DNA of 64,000 nt from Methylothermaceae bacterium (GTDB lineage: Bacteria > Pseudomonadota > Gammaproteobacteria > Methylococcales > Methylothermaceae). The DNA is taken from assembly GCA_026981855.1 (NCBI GenBank), contig JALSIB010000014.1, positions 1 to 64,000 of the forward strand, written 5' to 3'. The notes beneath the pieces were generated by a model. It was not told the origin of the DNA. It did no database searches and saw only the letters and a list, made by a program, of their open reading frames with translations. The position numbers were made by a program, and so were the translations under genes. This document shows positions 16,372-29,163 of this stretch, piece after piece (positions within the stretch are counted from its first letter, which is position 1; each line of letters starts with the position of its first letter).

Positions 16372-18459
16372 TCAGCCTTTGGACTGTTCCACGCCTTTCA
16401 TACTCAAGCGCACTCTGCCCTGGCGGTCGATCTCCAGCACCTTGACCCTGACCACATCGCCTTCCTTGAGCACATCCCGGACGTTTTCCAGCCGCCCTTC
16501 GGTGATCTGGGAAATATGCAACAACCCGTCGCGACCGGGAAGAATGTTGACGAAAGCGCCAAAATCCATGATACGCACCACCTTCCCCTCGTAGATCTTG
16601 CCTACCTCCACGTCGGCGACGATCTCTTCGATGCGGTTGCGGGCTTCCTGTCCCGCCTGCTTATCCACCGAAGCGATCTTGACCACGCCATCGTCGCTGA
16701 TATCGATGCTGACCCCGGTTTCCTCGGTGATGCTGCGGATGGTAGCCCCACCCTTGCCGATCACGTCACGGATTTTGTTGGGGTCGATGCGGAAGGTGGT
16801 GATGCGGGGGGCGTAATCGGACATCTCCGCCCGCGGACGGGGTAATTCGGCATTCATCTTCTCGAGGATGTGAAGCCGCCCACGCTTGGCTTGTTCCAGC
16901 GCCTTGCCCATGATCTCGGGGGTGATGCCCTCGATCTTGATGTCCATCTGCAGGGCGGTCACCCCCGCGGGCGTGCCGGCCACCTTGAAATCCATGTCGC
17001 CGAGATGGTCCTCGTCGCCCATGATGTCCGACAACACGGCGTGACGCTCGCCATCCTTGATGAGCCCCATGGCGATCCCGGCCACCGGCGCCTTCACCGG
17101 CACCCCGGCATCCATCAATGCCAGACTGGTTCCGCAAACGCTGGCCATGGAACTGGAACCGTTCGACTCGGTGATCTCGGAAACCACCCGGATGACATAG
17201 GGAAACTCGTCCTCGGACGGCATCACCGCCTGAATGGCGCGTTTGGCCAATTTTCCGTGACCGATCTCGCGGCGTTTGGGAGAACCCATGAAGCCCACTT
17301 CCCCCACGCAGAAAGGCGGGAAATTGTAGTGCAACATGAAACGCTCGAAGTATTCCCCCTCGATGGCGTCGATCAGTTGGGCATCCCTGCCCGTTCCCAG
17401 GGTGGCGATCACCATGGCCTGGGTCTCGCCACGGGTGAACAGGGCCGAGCCGTGGGTCCGGGGAAGCACGCCGGTGCGGATGGTGATCGGACGGATATCG
17501 TCCAATCCCCGGCCGTCGATCCGGACCCCGTCGTTCAGGATCTTTCCGCGAACGAGGCGTTTTTCCAGTTTTTCCAGCGCCTCCTTCACCGCCGCAGGTT
17601 CATATTGCTCGTCCGCGGTCAGGGACTCCACCACAGCCTTGCGCACTTCCTTGAGTTTCTGCGAACGTTCCTTCTTTACCCGAATCTGGTAGGCCACTTC
17701 CAACGCATCCCTGGCGTGGGAGTCCACCAACCCTTCAAGCCCGGGATCGGAGCCGGGCGGTTCCCACGCCCATGGCTCGACCCCCACCATCGTGGCCAGT
17801 TCATTGATCGCGGCAATGGCGGTCTGCATCTGTTCGTGGCCATACAGGACCGCTCCAAGCATCACGTCCTCGGAAAGCTCACGGGCTTCCGATTCCACCA
17901 TCAGAACGGCTTTCTCGGTACCGGCAACCACCAGATCCAACTGTGACCCCTCCAGCGCCGTCGTTCCCGGATTGAGCAGGTACGCACCATCCTTGTAACC
18001 CACCCTGGCGGCGGCGATCGGGCCGTTGAAAGGCATGCCGGAAAGCGCCAGAGCGGCGGAGGCGCCGATCATGGCGGGAATGTCCCCATCCACTTCAGGA
18101 TTGGAAGACAGTACCGTGGCGATCACCTGCACCTCGTTGTGGAATCCCTCCGGAAACAAGGGGCGAATCGGCCTGTCGATCAAGCGCGAGGTCAGGGTTT
18201 CCTTCTCGGTGGGACGCCCTTCCCGCTTGAAGAAACCTCCGGGAATGCGTCCCGCCGCGTAGGCCTTTTCCTGATAATTGACGGTCAAGGGGAAAAAGTC
18301 GGTGCCCGGAGAGGCCTCCTTGTTGCCCACGGCGGTCACCAGAACCACCGTCCCATCCATGTCCACCAACACCGCGCCATCGGCCTGGCGGGCGATTTCA
18401 CCGGTTTCCAGGACGACCCGGCGATCACCGTACTGAAATTCCTTACGAATTGCTTTCAT
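16372..18459 (-). CDS. pnp: Polyribonucleotide nucleotidyltransferase (PNPase)
   Basis: A 695-residue protein of normal length. Two RNase PH domains are followed by a KH domain ([15 protein letters not shown], about 555-570) and a C-terminal S1 domain ([21 protein letters not shown]). It degrades RNA 3' to 5' using phosphate and forms part of the RNA degradosome in relatives. It lies 10 nt behind rpsO, the standard arrangement, so it is likely expressed with the ribosomal operon and possibly autoregulated through the leader, as in E. coli. Confidence 0.98.
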   Translation of the reverse strand: MKAIRKEFQYGDRRVVLETGEIARQADGAVLVDMDGTVVLVTAVGNKEASPGTDFFPLTVNYQEKAYAAGRIPGGFFKREGRPTEKETLTSRLIDRPIRPLFPEGFHNEVQVIATVLSSNPEVDGDIPAMIGASAALALSGMPFNGPIAAARVGYKDGAYLLNPGTTALEGSQLDLVVAGTEKAVLMVESEARELSEDVMLGAVLYGHEQMQTAIAAINELATMVGVEPWAWEPPGSDPGLEGLVDSHARDALEVAYQIRVKKERSQKLKEVRKAVVESLTADEQYEPAAVKEALEKLEKRLVRGKILNDGVRIDGRGLDDIRPITIRTGVLPRTHGSALFTRGETQAMVIATLGTGRDAQLIDAIEGEYFERFMLHYNFPPFCVGEVGFMGSPKRREIGHGKLAKRAIQAVMPSEDEFPYVIRVVSEITESNGSSSMASVCGTSLALMDAGVPVKAPVAGIAMGLIKDGERHAVLSDIMGDEDHLGDMDFKVAGTPAGVTALQMDIKIEGITPEIMGKALEQAKRGRLHILEKMNAELPRPRAEMSDYAPRITTFRIDPNKIRDVIGKGGATIRSITEETGVSIDISDDGVVKIASVDKQAGQEARNRIEEIVADVEVGKIYEGKVVRIMDFGAFVNILPGRDGLLHISQITEGRLENVRDVLKEGDVVRVKVLEIDRQGRVRLSMKGVEQSKG

Positions 18460-18469
18460 AAATCTTTTG

Positions 18470-18739
18470 TCACTTCCGTAGTCCCAGACGCTCGATCAAG
18501 GTGCGATACCGTTCGATATCCTTGCGCTTCAAATAGCTCAACAACTTGCGCCGTTGATTGACCAGACGCAGCAATCCGCGGCGGGAGTGCACGTCCTTTT
18601 TGTGTGTTTGAAAATGGGGCATCAACTGATTGATCCGTGCCGTCAACAGGGCAACCTGCACCTCGGGAGATCCCGTATCTCCTTCCGAACGTTGATAGTC
18701 CTGCATGATCTGGCGTTTTTCTTCCGCGGTCAATGGCAT
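18470..18739 (-). CDS. rpsO: 30S ribosomal protein S15
   Basis: An 89-residue protein with the complete S15 pattern ([16 protein letters not shown] start, [19 protein letters not shown], ending in RLGLRK). It binds 16S rRNA in the platform of the small subunit. The ATG at 18739 follows a GGAG site (TCAGGAGAAAAG), so the longer upstream frame is rejected. It lies between truB and pnp. Confidence 0.98.
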   Translation of the reverse strand: MPLTAEEKRQIMQDYQRSEGDTGSPEVQVALLTARINQLMPHFQTHKKDVHSRRGLLRLVNQRRKLLSYLKRKDIERYRTLIERLGLRK

Positions 18740-18764
18740 CGTCTTTTCTCCTGAATTGATGGTA

Positions 18765-19694
18765 TCAATAATAAAAGTCCTGGCGGGACGGTTTGAACAA
18801 GCGGCGGGGCGCAACCCGACCATCATCGAGTACTTCACCCACACCCAGGAAAGATCCCTCTCGATTATACAGGCGGACAAATCCCTGTGCCTGCACTTTG
18901 GGAATCAGCACCGGCTGTCCTCTCAGCAGATAAAAAGTCATTTCATCACTGAGCCGGACCGGTGGCCACCCGGACACCGCACTGTCGATGGGCAGCAGCA
19001 GATTTCTCCGTTCTTCCAGGGGCAGGGACTCCAGCCGCTCCAATGTCACCGCATCCTCGATATCGAACACGCCGACCTGGGTGCGCCGCAGATCTTCCAC
19101 ATGGCCCAGGGTTCCCAAGGACTTGGCGACATCCTCCGCCAGCGTGCGGATAAAAGTCCCTTTGGAACAAAATACCTCGAGTTTGAGGAAATCCTCTCCA
19201 AAATCGAGCAATTCGAGTTGATGAATGGTCACCCACCGGGGGGGACGTTCCACCTCGATCCCCTGTCGCGCCAAATCATAGAGGCGCTGCCCCCCCTGCT
19301 TCAAGGCCGAAAACATGGGGGGAATCTGCTCGATTTCTCCCAGGAATCGTGACAGAACCGCTTCGACGGTTTCCCGGCTCAACGATGGCACCGCTTCGCG
19401 GGCGGTGATCTCGCCTTCCGCGTCGCCGGTGGCCGTCGCCACGCCCAGCCGAACGGTCACCAGATACCGTTTGTCTCCACCCAGAAGAAAAGGGGAGATC
19501 TTGGTGGCCTCACCGAAACACAGCGGCAACAGGCCGGTGGCAATGGGATCCAGGCTGCCGGTATGGCCGGCCTTGCGTGCCGCCAACAGCCTTTTGGCCT
19601 GTTGCAGGGCCTGATTGGAAGTGATGCCCGGATGCTTGTCCAATAAAAGAATCCCGTCGATCGGGTCGCCACGATGTCTTCTGGGCCTACTCAT
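18765..19694 (-). CDS. truB: tRNA pseudouridine(55) synthase
   Basis: A 309-residue protein. The catalytic Asp lies in [13 protein letters not shown] (D49), with the usual start [13 protein letters not shown]. It makes pseudouridine 55 in the T-loop of nearly all tRNAs. The ATG at 19694 overlaps the rbfA stop by 8 nt, which supports this start and translational coupling. The C-terminal part is PUA-like, as in the long TruB form. Confidence 0.97.
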   Translation of the reverse strand: MSRPRRHRGDPIDGILLLDKHPGITSNQALQQAKRLLAARKAGHTGSLDPIATGLLPLCFGEATKISPFLLGGDKRYLVTVRLGVATATGDAEGEITAREAVPSLSRETVEAVLSRFLGEIEQIPPMFSALKQGGQRLYDLARQGIEVERPPRWVTIHQLELLDFGEDFLKLEVFCSKGTFIRTLAEDVAKSLGTLGHVEDLRRTQVGVFDIEDAVTLERLESLPLEERRNLLLPIDSAVSGWPPVRLSDEMTFYLLRGQPVLIPKVQAQGFVRLYNREGSFLGVGEVLDDGRVAPRRLFKPSRQDFYY

Positions 19695-20052
19695 CCTTAT
19701 CTTTTCGCTCCTTGGCAATTTCATCCAAAAGCCGGGTCATGCGGATACCGCGCTCGATGGCGGTGTCCTTGAAGAAACGCAATTGGGGAATGCTGCGCAG
19801 GTGCAGCCGCTTGCCCAGTTCACGCCGCAGGAAAGGGGCCGCGGCGGCAAGCGCCTCCAGTGCGGGCTCGATCCCTTCCGGCTCCAGGGTGCTCACATAG
19901 ACCTTGGCCACCGAAATGTCGCGGCTGACTTCCACGTCATCGACAGTGACCCAGCCTATCCGGGGATCTTTCAACTCGCTGCGGATCAGCTCCGCCAACT
20001 CCCGCTGGAGCTGCGAAGCGACCCTTTGCGCACGGTCGTATTCCCTGGCCAC
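19687..20052 (-). CDS. rbfA: Ribosome-binding factor A
   Basis: A 121-residue KH-like protein (AREYDRAQRVASQLQRELAE start; ends in charged KERKDKDE). It binds the 30S subunit late in maturation and in the cold. A GTG start at 20052 is chosen because it begins 1 nt after the infB stop and matches the usual N-terminus; the longer frame would read into infB. Confidence 0.95.
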   Translation of the reverse strand: MAREYDRAQRVASQLQRELAELIRSELKDPRIGWVTVDDVEVSRDISVAKVYVSTLEPEGIEPALEALAAAAPFLRRELGKRLHLRSIPQLRFFKDTAIERGIRMTRLLDEIAKERKDKDE

Positions 20053-20053
20053 G

Positions 20054-22612
<2,559 letters not shown>

Positions 22613-22626
22613 CGCTCTTACCCTCT

Positions 22627-24132
22627 TTACTCACCCGCCTGACTCTCTGCGAACCATGGCTCTCGCGCTTTCATAATCAATTCCGCAGCCTTGCGTTCGT
22701 CCAGCTCCGGATCGATCTCCCGCAGCTCGTCCACCGACATTTCCGCCAGATCTTCCATGCTGCGGACCCCCGCGGCCGCCAGCCGGTAGGCCAGGGACTG
22801 GTCCATCCCCTCCATCTCCAGAAGATCGGCTTCCGGCGCCTGCGCCTCGATCTGTTCCTCGCTGGCGATGGCTTTGAGCAACAGGGCGTCCCTGGCACGC
22901 TTGCGCAGCTCTTCCACCAAATCCTCGTCGAACGCCTCGATTTCCAGCAGCTCCTTGGCCGGCACATAGGCCAGCTCCTCCAAAGTGGAAAACCCTTCCT
23001 GCACCAGCGCTTCGGCGAGATCCTCGTCGATGTCCAACTCCTTCATGAACATCTGTTTGGATTCCTCGGCCTCGCTGCGATGCTTTTCTTCCATCTCGGA
23101 AGCGGACATGACGTTCAACTCCCAGCCGGTCAACTGACTGGCCAGGCGAATATTCTGCCCCCCCCGGCCGATGGCCTGGGAAAGATTCTCATCGGCGACC
23201 GCGATGTCCATGGAATGCCGATCCTCGTCCACCACGATGGAGATGATGTCCGCCGGTGCCATGGCATTGATCACGAACTGGGCGTCGTTTTCATCCCAGA
23301 GGATGATGTCGATCCGCTCACCGTTGAGTTCGTTGGAAACCGCCTGCACCCTGGAACCGCGCATTCCGATACAGGCCCCGATGGGATCGAGTCTTGGATC
23401 GTTGCTGCGGACCGCGATCTTGGCCCGCGCCCCGGGCTCCCGGGCGGCGCCCTTGATCTCGATCACTCCCTCGCCGATTTCGGGCACTTCCAGTTTGAAC
23501 AATTCGATCAACAGCTCCGGGGCCGTCCGGCTGACGATCAGCTGGGGCCCCCTGCCTTCTTCCCGGACCTCTTTCAGGTAGCCTCTCACCCGGTCACCGA
23601 TACGGAACGATTCGTGAGGAATGGTTTCCTCCCTGGGAATCAGGGCCTCGGCATTCTCACCCAGATCGAGGAAGACATTACCGCGCTCGACCCGCTTGAC
23701 GACGCCTGTCAGCAATTGGCCGATCCTGTCCTTGTAGGCTTCGACCACCTTGCGTCTTTCGGCCTCGCGGACCTTCTGCACGATCACCTGTTTGGCGGTC
23801 TGGGCGGCGATGCGGCCGAAGGCGATGGATTCTATGGGTTGTTCGACATGGCCGCCGACTTCGGCGCCTGGATCGAGCTTGCGGGCCTCTTCCAAGGTCA
23901 TTTCCAGCTCCGGATCGGTCAACGCATCCGGCTCGACCACCTTCCAACGACGCCAGGTCTTGTATTCTCCCGACTGCCGATCTATCTCGACCCGGACGTC
24001 CATTCGCCCTTCGTGTTTCTTGGTTGTCGCAGTGGCCAGGGCGGTTTCCAAAGCCTGAAAAATGACTTCTTTATCGATATCCTTTTCATGGGATACCACA
24101 TCGACAACTCGAAGAATCTCTTTGTTGGTCAT
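22627..24132 (-). CDS. nusA: Transcription termination/antitermination factor NusA
   Basis: A 501-residue protein. Domains in order: N-terminal RNA polymerase-binding domain, S1 (about 135-200), KH1 ([14 protein letters not shown]), KH2 ([13 protein letters not shown]) and two acidic C-terminal repeats (about 370-430 and 445-495) that make it the long, gammaproteobacterial form. It modulates pausing, termination and rRNA antitermination. Its ATG overlaps the rimP stop (ATGA). Confidence 0.98.
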   Translation of the reverse strand: MTNKEILRVVDVVSHEKDIDKEVIFQALETALATATTKKHEGRMDVRVEIDRQSGEYKTWRRWKVVEPDALTDPELEMTLEEARKLDPGAEVGGHVEQPIESIAFGRIAAQTAKQVIVQKVREAERRKVVEAYKDRIGQLLTGVVKRVERGNVFLDLGENAEALIPREETIPHESFRIGDRVRGYLKEVREEGRGPQLIVSRTAPELLIELFKLEVPEIGEGVIEIKGAAREPGARAKIAVRSNDPRLDPIGACIGMRGSRVQAVSNELNGERIDIILWDENDAQFVINAMAPADIISIVVDEDRHSMDIAVADENLSQAIGRGGQNIRLASQLTGWELNVMSASEMEEKHRSEAEESKQMFMKELDIDEDLAEALVQEGFSTLEELAYVPAKELLEIEAFDEDLVEELRKRARDALLLKAIASEEQIEAQAPEADLLEMEGMDQSLAYRLAAAGVRSMEDLAEMSVDELREIDPELDERKAAELIMKAREPWFAESQAGE

Positions 24133-24617
24133 CGGCTGTTACCTTTCATCATCGCTTTATAATCTGGTATCAGGCGGGCCTTTTCAATCATTTCGAACGG
24201 GATCGTCACCTGTTTGCCCTCGGAGGTGACGATCACCACCTGATCGTCCTTCACGGACAGAATCGTTCCTTTGAATCGCCGTTGGCCCTCAAAAAGCTGG
24301 TGGAGTTGAATCCGGACCGGCTCTCCCGTGAAACGCTCGAAGTGTCGCAACGAAAACAAGGGGCGGTCCAACCCTGGCGAGGAGATTTCCAGCATGTAGG
24401 CACCTCTTACCGGATTTTCCACATCCAGCAATGCGCTGACCTGACGGCTGACCTGCTCACAATCGTCGACCGTGACGCCATCTTCCGCGTCGATATAGAT
24501 CCTGAGCACTTTCCTGCCCCGCGTATCCGTGGCCCATTCGATGCCGACCATTTCATATCCCAGGCCGGTGACCACAGGCTCCAGCAAGGAGGTCAATTTG
24601 TCTGCTGAGTGACTCAT
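24129..24617 (-). CDS. rimP: Ribosome maturation factor RimP
   Basis: A 162-residue protein with the family blocks [36 protein letters not shown] and FKGTILSV. It assists 30S assembly. ATG 24617 ([14 protein letters not shown]) is the family start; the longer frame adds 12 unlikely residues. It is the first protein gene of the nusA-infB operon, as in E. coli. Confidence 0.96.
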   Translation of the reverse strand: MSHSADKLTSLLEPVVTGLGYEMVGIEWATDTRGRKVLRIYIDAEDGVTVDDCEQVSRQVSALLDVENPVRGAYMLEISSPGLDRPLFSLRHFERFTGEPVRIQLHQLFEGQRRFKGTILSVKDDQVVIVTSEGKQVTIPFEMIEKARLIPDYKAMMKGNSR

Positions 24618-24656
24618 ATACCTCTGACGATTTCTCCTCGTACCAACACCCACAAA

Positions 24657-24677
24657 AAATGGGCCAAGGGCCCATTT
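24657..24677. terminator. Bidirectional hairpin between initiator tRNA and rimP
   Basis: AAATGGGCC (24657-24665), loop AAG, GGCCCATTT (24669-24677). On the minus strand it continues into six T residues, so it can act as an attenuator or terminator for transcripts entering rimP from the tRNA. T-rich sequence also follows on the plus strand. Confidence 0.7.
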
Positions 24678-24700
24678 CTTTTTCTTCCCATCCCGGGGGA

Positions 24701-24728
24701 AAATAAAAAGCCCCTGAGCGGGGCCTTG
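24701..24728 (-). terminator. Terminator of initiator tRNA gene
   Basis: On the minus strand GGCCCC, loop, GGGGC is followed by TTTTTATTTT, right behind the tRNA 3' end at 24732. A one-base bulge is present in the stem. Confidence 0.75.
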
Positions 24729-24808
<80 letters not shown>

Positions 24809-24820
24809 ATTGATCATTTC

Positions 24821-24849
24821 ATTATACCCAGATCCCGCCTGAAGCGCAA
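24821..24849 (-). promoter_or_regulatory. Sigma-70 promoter of initiator tRNA
   Basis: Read on the minus strand: -35 TTGCGC (24849-24844), 17-bp spacer, -10 TATAAT (24826-24821), about 12 nt before the tRNA 5' end. It probably also feeds the rimP operon by read-through. Confidence 0.75.
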
Positions 24850-24871
24850 CGCCAAAATTGCTTTCCCAGGG

Positions 24872-24945
24872 CAATCTATGACTGCGGCTTTCCCGTTCAA
24901 ACTCGATTTTGCACGATCTTGAAGACCCTCTCCCTGTGGGAGAGG
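24872..24945. repeat. Dispersed intergenic repeat, copy A
   Basis: About 74 bp sharing a common pattern with 40218-40295: ATGACTGC, TTTCCCGTT, GATTTTGC, TTGAAG and then the hairpin CCCTCTCCC-TGT-GGGAGAGGG. It lies upstream of the initiator tRNA promoter. The pattern resembles a REP-like or small mobile element of this genome. Confidence 0.6.
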
Positions 24946-25020
24946 GGGAAAACCGGTTCGTGCAATTGCCCTGATTGCTTTCCCTGGCTTTCCCTCCCAA
25001 TCCATCGTTTGGTTAGTCGG

Positions 25021-25491
25021 TCACAAAGGCAAAAAGTTCAACACCAGAGCCGCCAGTATGCCGGCAAGCAGATCGTCCAACATGACCCCCAAGCCACCCC
25101 GGACATTGAAATCCAGCCATGAAATCGGCCACGGCTTCCAGATGTCGAACAGCCGGAACAAAAAAAAGCCGGCAAGCAGGTATTGCCATGTCAGGGGAGA
25201 ACCGATCATGGCCACCCAGAAGCCGATGATCTCGTCCCAAACGATACCGGGATGATCTTCCCTGTCCAGGTCATGATTCACCCGGCTGCAAACATAAACG
25301 CCGATGATGAAACCGAAAACGATGGCCGCAAGATAAAAACCGGGTCCAATGGATTTGAGGGCCCAATACATGGGAACGGCAACCAACGTTCCCATCGTAC
25401 CGGGGGCCACCGGCGCCAGTCCGGCTCCGAAACCGGAGGCCAACAGATGGGCCGGACGGGACCAATTGAATGTCAATGCCTTTTCAGCCAT
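25021..25491 (-). CDS. pgpA: Phosphatidylglycerophosphatase A
   Basis: A 156-residue inner-membrane protein. Typical blocks are SGFGAGLAPVAPGTMGTL near the start, the metal/catalytic DLDREDHPGIVWDEIIGFW, and FRLFDIWKPWPI. It dephosphorylates phosphatidylglycerol phosphate in anionic phospholipid synthesis. It starts 1 nt after thiL ends, and thiL-pgpA is the usual gammaproteobacterial pair. Confidence 0.95.
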   Translation of the reverse strand: MAEKALTFNWSRPAHLLASGFGAGLAPVAPGTMGTLVAVPMYWALKSIGPGFYLAAIVFGFIIGVYVCSRVNHDLDREDHPGIVWDEIIGFWVAMIGSPLTWQYLLAGFFLFRLFDIWKPWPISWLDFNVRGGLGVMLDDLLAGILAALVLNFLPL

Positions 25492-25492
25492 A

Positions 25493-26437
25493 TCAAAAAT
25501 GACGATACCCCGCCTGCGGCAGTGATATCACCTCTCCCCCCTTGACCAGTCTGAGTCCCTGTCGTTCCTCTATCGTCCCTATACGATGCCACGACACATC
25601 ACAGCTTGGCAAGCTTTGTTCCAGCACTCGCCGCTGCGATGGCGGGGCGGTGAAACACAGTTCATAGTCGTCTCCCCCATACAGCGGCAAGCGCCAATCG
25701 CCCGTCTGTTCTATATAGTGTCGGACAGCAGGGGCCAACGGCAGCGCCTCCCACCTGATCGTCGCCCCCAGACCACAGCTCTCGAGAATATGCCCAAGGT
25801 CGGCGGCCAGTCCATCGGAAATATCGATACAGGCGTGGGCCACGCCTCTGAGCGTCATCCCGAGCGCCACCCTGGGCTCGGGAGACAAGAGCCTGTCGAT
25901 GGCGGCCCGATCCCGCCATGCCACTTCTCCTGTCAGCATTTTCAACCCCAACCCGGCTTGGCCAAGAAGACCGCTGACATAGATATCGTCGCCCGAACGC
26001 GCACCGGAGCGGAGCATGGAACAGGCTTTCGGCACCCGGCCGATCGCCTGAAGCGTGATCGTCAATGGACCCCGGGTGGTATCCCCACCGGCCAGATCCA
26101 TCCGGTGGCGGGTGGCCAGATCATAAAGCCCCCGACTGAATGATTCGAGCCACACGGGGTCCGCCTCAGGGAGCGTCAACGCCAGAAACCCCCAGGCAGG
26201 CTCCGCCCCCATGGCCGCCAGGTCGCTGAGACTGACCGCCAAGGCCTTGTAACCCAGTTTCCCGGGATCGGTATCGGGCAGAAAATGAACCCCCGCCACC
26301 AAGGTGTCGATGGTGGCGGCCAACACCTCATTCCCGGCCGGATCCAGCAGGGCACAGTCATCGCCGACACCCAAAATCGTGTCTTCACGCCCCCCCGGAC
26401 GGGAAAAAAAACGCCGGATCAGATCGAATTCGTGCAT
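25493..26437 (-). CDS. thiL: Thiamine-monophosphate kinase
   Basis: A 314-residue protein of the PurM/ThiL fold. The N-terminal VGDDCALLDP and ATIDTLVAGVHF blocks form the ATP/metal site, and ACIDISDGLAADLGHI is the second signature. It converts thiamine phosphate to thiamine diphosphate. It follows nusB in the rib operon. Confidence 0.96.
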   Translation of the reverse strand: MHEFDLIRRFFSRPGGREDTILGVGDDCALLDPAGNEVLAATIDTLVAGVHFLPDTDPGKLGYKALAVSLSDLAAMGAEPAWGFLALTLPEADPVWLESFSRGLYDLATRHRMDLAGGDTTRGPLTITLQAIGRVPKACSMLRSGARSGDDIYVSGLLGQAGLGLKMLTGEVAWRDRAAIDRLLSPEPRVALGMTLRGVAHACIDISDGLAADLGHILESCGLGATIRWEALPLAPAVRHYIEQTGDWRLPLYGGDDYELCFTAPPSQRRVLEQSLPSCDVSWHRIGTIEERQGLRLVKGGEVISLPQAGYRHF

Positions 26438-26458
26438 GCGCTATGGCCGGCGTTCAGG

Positions 26459-26926
26459 TCACTTGCGCCCCGCCTGCACCCGGGTTCCGCCGGAGCGGAT
26501 CTCACGCGCCCGCGCCTGATGGGCCAGTTTGTCCAGCACACCGTTGACGTACTTATAGCTTTTATGGGTCGCGCCGAAGGTCTTGGCCAAATTGATGGCC
26601 TCGTTCAGCACCGCCCGATAGGGAATCTCCCACCGGTACAACAGCTCGAAAGCGGCCAGCCGCAAAATGGCCCGTTCGATGGGATCGATTTCTTCCACAG
26701 GGCGGTCGGCATATCTGGCCAAAGCCTCGTCGATGGCGTCCAGGTGCTCGGCCACCCCATTCAGCAATTCGGAAAAATAGTCCCGCTGCGCCCCTTGCGT
26801 ATGATCGTCGGCCAGAAATTGACGCTCGACCTCCGACATGGCGTGGCCGCCCACCTGCCATTGATAAAGGGCCTGCAGGGCACAGCGACGGGCGGCGGTA
26901 CGAGTGGGTTTGGCCTGTTCCTTCAT
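26459..26926 (-). CDS. nusB: Transcription antitermination protein NusB
   Basis: A 155-residue helical protein: ARRCALQALYQWQ near the start, then the family block EIDPIERAILRLAAFELLYR and VLNEAINLAKTFG. With NusE (S10) it binds boxA in rRNA leaders. The ATG at 26926 overlaps the ribH stop by one base (TGATG), so the long upstream extension is rejected. The C-terminal tail (about 25 residues, basic) is longer than in E. coli. Confidence 0.96.
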   Translation of the reverse strand: MKEQAKPTRTAARRCALQALYQWQVGGHAMSEVERQFLADDHTQGAQRDYFSELLNGVAEHLDAIDEALARYADRPVEEIDPIERAILRLAAFELLYRWEIPYRAVLNEAINLAKTFGATHKSYKYVNGVLDKLAHQARAREIRSGGTRVQAGRK

Positions 26927-27411
26927 CACGAACGCAATTTGCGTAACAGATCCACCATCTCGATCGCGGTGACGGCTGCCTCGGCCCCCTTGTTTCCGGC
27001 TTTGGTGCCGGCGCGCTCGATGGCCTGCTCGATGGTATCGGTCGTCAGCACACCGAAAGCGACCGGTATCTTTTGCTGCAACATCGCGGTCGCCATTCCC
27101 TTGACACACTCGCCAGCGACATAATCGAAATGCGGTGTCGCCCCCCTGATCACCGCCCCCAAAGCGATGATCGCGTCCACATCCCCCCCCTCGGCCACGG
27201 CCTGCACCGCCAGAGGCAACTCGAAGGCGCCCGGTGTCTTCACCACCTGGATGTCACAGGCGCCTGCGCCATGGCGCAGCAAAGCATCGATCGCCCCCTG
27301 CTGCAGCTGCTCGACGATGAACCCGTTGAAACGGGAAACGATCAGGGAAAAACGCATTCCAGCCGCGTTGAGGCTGCCTTCCACGATTTGAATCTCTTGC
27401 ATCTTGGTCAC
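26926..27411 (-). CDS. ribH: 6,7-dimethyl-8-ribityllumazine synthase
   Basis: A 161-residue protein. [26 protein letters not shown] and [16 protein letters not shown] (active-site His) are all present. It condenses the ribityl pyrimidine with dihydroxybutanone phosphate to give the riboflavin precursor and forms icosahedral or pentameric assemblies. It directly abuts ribBA. Confidence 0.97.
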   Translation of the reverse strand: MTKMQEIQIVEGSLNAAGMRFSLIVSRFNGFIVEQLQQGAIDALLRHGAGACDIQVVKTPGAFELPLAVQAVAEGGDVDAIIALGAVIRGATPHFDYVAGECVKGMATAMLQQKIPVAFGVLTTDTIEQAIERAGTKAGNKGAEAAVTAIEMVDLLRKLRS

Positions 27412-28512
27412 TCAGACTTCCACATAATCCACCACCTCCAGGCCGAAACCAGGCAGGCCCTTGAACTTCTTCGGCGCTCCCATCACCCGCAATTTTCTAA
27501 GCCCCAGGTCCGCCAGGATCTGGGCACCGGTACCGGTGGTCCGCCAGTCTTCGGGATTTTCTTCCCGGGGCATCTCGAGCCCATTGTCCTGCAGCTGATA
27601 GTGATGGATCTTCTCCAGCAACGAGCGGGTATCCTCTTCGTTGCGAATCACCACCAACACCCCTCTGCCCTCCTCGGCGATACACTTCATCGCCCGGCGC
27701 AAGGGCAGACCGGGTTCACGGGTGGAGGCCAACAGATCGCTGAGCAGGTTCCGGGCATGGACCCGCACCAGCACCGGCTCCTCCCCCGACACCTCCCCCA
27801 TCACCAACGCCAGATGGAGCTTATTATCGACGCGATCCTGGAAGCCGATCAAGCGGAACTCGCCGTACTCGGTAGGGAAACGGCATTCACTGACCCGCTC
27901 GACGGTCTTCTCGTTCTCCAGCCGGTAGCGAATCAAATCGGCCACGGTTCCCATCTTGAGTCCGCGTTCGCGGGCGAACCGTTCCAATTGGGGACGCCTG
28001 GCCATGGTACCGTCTTCGTTCAGGATCTCCACGATCACCGCCGCCGGCTCGAGACCCGCCAATCTGGCCAGATCACACCCCGCTTCGGTGTGGCCGGCAC
28101 GGCTGAGCACCCCGCCGGGATGGGCCATCAAGGGAAAGATGTGCCCCGGCTGCACCAGATCCTCCGGCCTGGCGTTGGGCGCCACCGTCGCCTGGATGGT
28201 CCGAGCCCGGTCGGCCGCCGAGATACCGGTGGTGATCCCTTCCGCCGCATCGATGGAAACGGTGAAGTTGGTGCGATGAGGGGTGCTGTTTTCGTCCACC
28301 ATCAAGGGAAGCCGGAGCTGCTGGCAGCGCTCCCGGGTCAGGGTCAGGCAGATCAGGCCACGGGCGTAACGGGCCATGAAGTTGATGTCCTCGGGGCGGG
28401 TGAGACTTGCGGCCAACACCAGATCCCCCTCGTTCTCCCGCGACTCGTCGTCCAGGATGACGACCATCCTGCCCTGGCGCATATCGGCGATGATTTCTTC
28501 GATCGTGTTCAT
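27412..28512 (-). CDS. ribBA: DHBP synthase with degenerate GTP cyclohydrolase II domain
   Basis: A 366-residue protein. Residues 1-200 are a complete 3,4-dihydroxy-2-butanone-4-phosphate synthase ([25 protein letters not shown]). Residues about 205-366 align with GTP cyclohydrolase II in length and order ([20 protein letters not shown]), but the zinc site is gone: the usual ECLTGDVFGSLRCDCG segment reads [16 protein letters not shown], with no cysteine. The second half should therefore lack cyclohydrolase activity, and a separate RibA must exist elsewhere. The ATG overlaps the ribE stop. Confidence 0.92.
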   Translation of the reverse strand: MNTIEEIIADMRQGRMVVILDDESRENEGDLVLAASLTRPEDINFMARYARGLICLTLTRERCQQLRLPLMVDENSTPHRTNFTVSIDAAEGITTGISAADRARTIQATVAPNARPEDLVQPGHIFPLMAHPGGVLSRAGHTEAGCDLARLAGLEPAAVIVEILNEDGTMARRPQLERFARERGLKMGTVADLIRYRLENEKTVERVSECRFPTEYGEFRLIGFQDRVDNKLHLALVMGEVSGEEPVLVRVHARNLLSDLLASTREPGLPLRRAMKCIAEEGRGVLVVIRNEEDTRSLLEKIHHYQLQDNGLEMPREENPEDWRTTGTGAQILADLGLRKLRVMGAPKKFKGLPGFGLEVVDYVEV

Positions 28513-29162
28513 TGATCCTCGATGAAACCGGTTTTCTGTAGCAATTCCCTGTCGACAGGCGCCTGTCGTCGGTCATAAGCCAACAAACGTTCCAGATAAC
28601 GGGCGATGATGTCCACCTCCAGATTGACTTCCATCCCCACCGCGGCGATCCCCAGGGTGGTTTCTGCCAGGGTATGGGGAACGATGTTGACTTCGAACGC
28701 CCCGCCCTCGACCTGGTTGACCGTCAGGCTGATGCCGTCCACACAGACCGATCCTTTGGCGGCGATGTACCGGGCCAAGTCGCCGGGAACCCGAATGCGG
28801 AATCGCACCGAACGGCCATCGTCCCATTTCGCCACGATGACGCCCGTTCCATCCACATGCCCCGAAACGATGTGTCCGCCGAAGCGGGTCGAAGGCGTCA
28901 TGGCCAACTCCAGATTGACCACCGTTCCAGGGCGGGCCTTGCCCAAAGTGGTCAAAGACAGGGTCTCGCGGGAAACATCGGCCCCGAAGGTGGCCGCTCC
29001 CAGTTCCACCGCGGTCAGGCAAACGCCATTGACGGCGATACTGTCACCCGGTTGTACGTTTTCCAGAGGCAATTTGCCGGTGGCCACCGTCAAACGCATG
29101 TCCCCGCCCTTCGGCGCCACTTCGACAATTTTCCCCATTGCCTGAATGATACCTGTAAACAC
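28509..29162 (-). CDS. ribE: Riboflavin synthase, alpha chain
   Basis: A 217-residue protein built from two lumazine-binding repeats (MFTGIIQAMGKI at 1; GGHIVSGHVDGTG at about 98). It dismutates two lumazines to riboflavin and a pyrimidine. It lies between ribD (1 nt away) and ribBA (ATGA overlap). Confidence 0.96.
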   Translation of the reverse strand: MFTGIIQAMGKIVEVAPKGGDMRLTVATGKLPLENVQPGDSIAVNGVCLTAVELGAATFGADVSRETLSLTTLGKARPGTVVNLELAMTPSTRFGGHIVSGHVDGTGVIVAKWDDGRSVRFRIRVPGDLARYIAAKGSVCVDGISLTVNQVEGGAFEVNIVPHTLAETTLGIAAVGMEVNLEVDIIARYLERLLAYDRRQAPVDRELLQKTGFIEDQ

Positions 29163-29163
29163 T

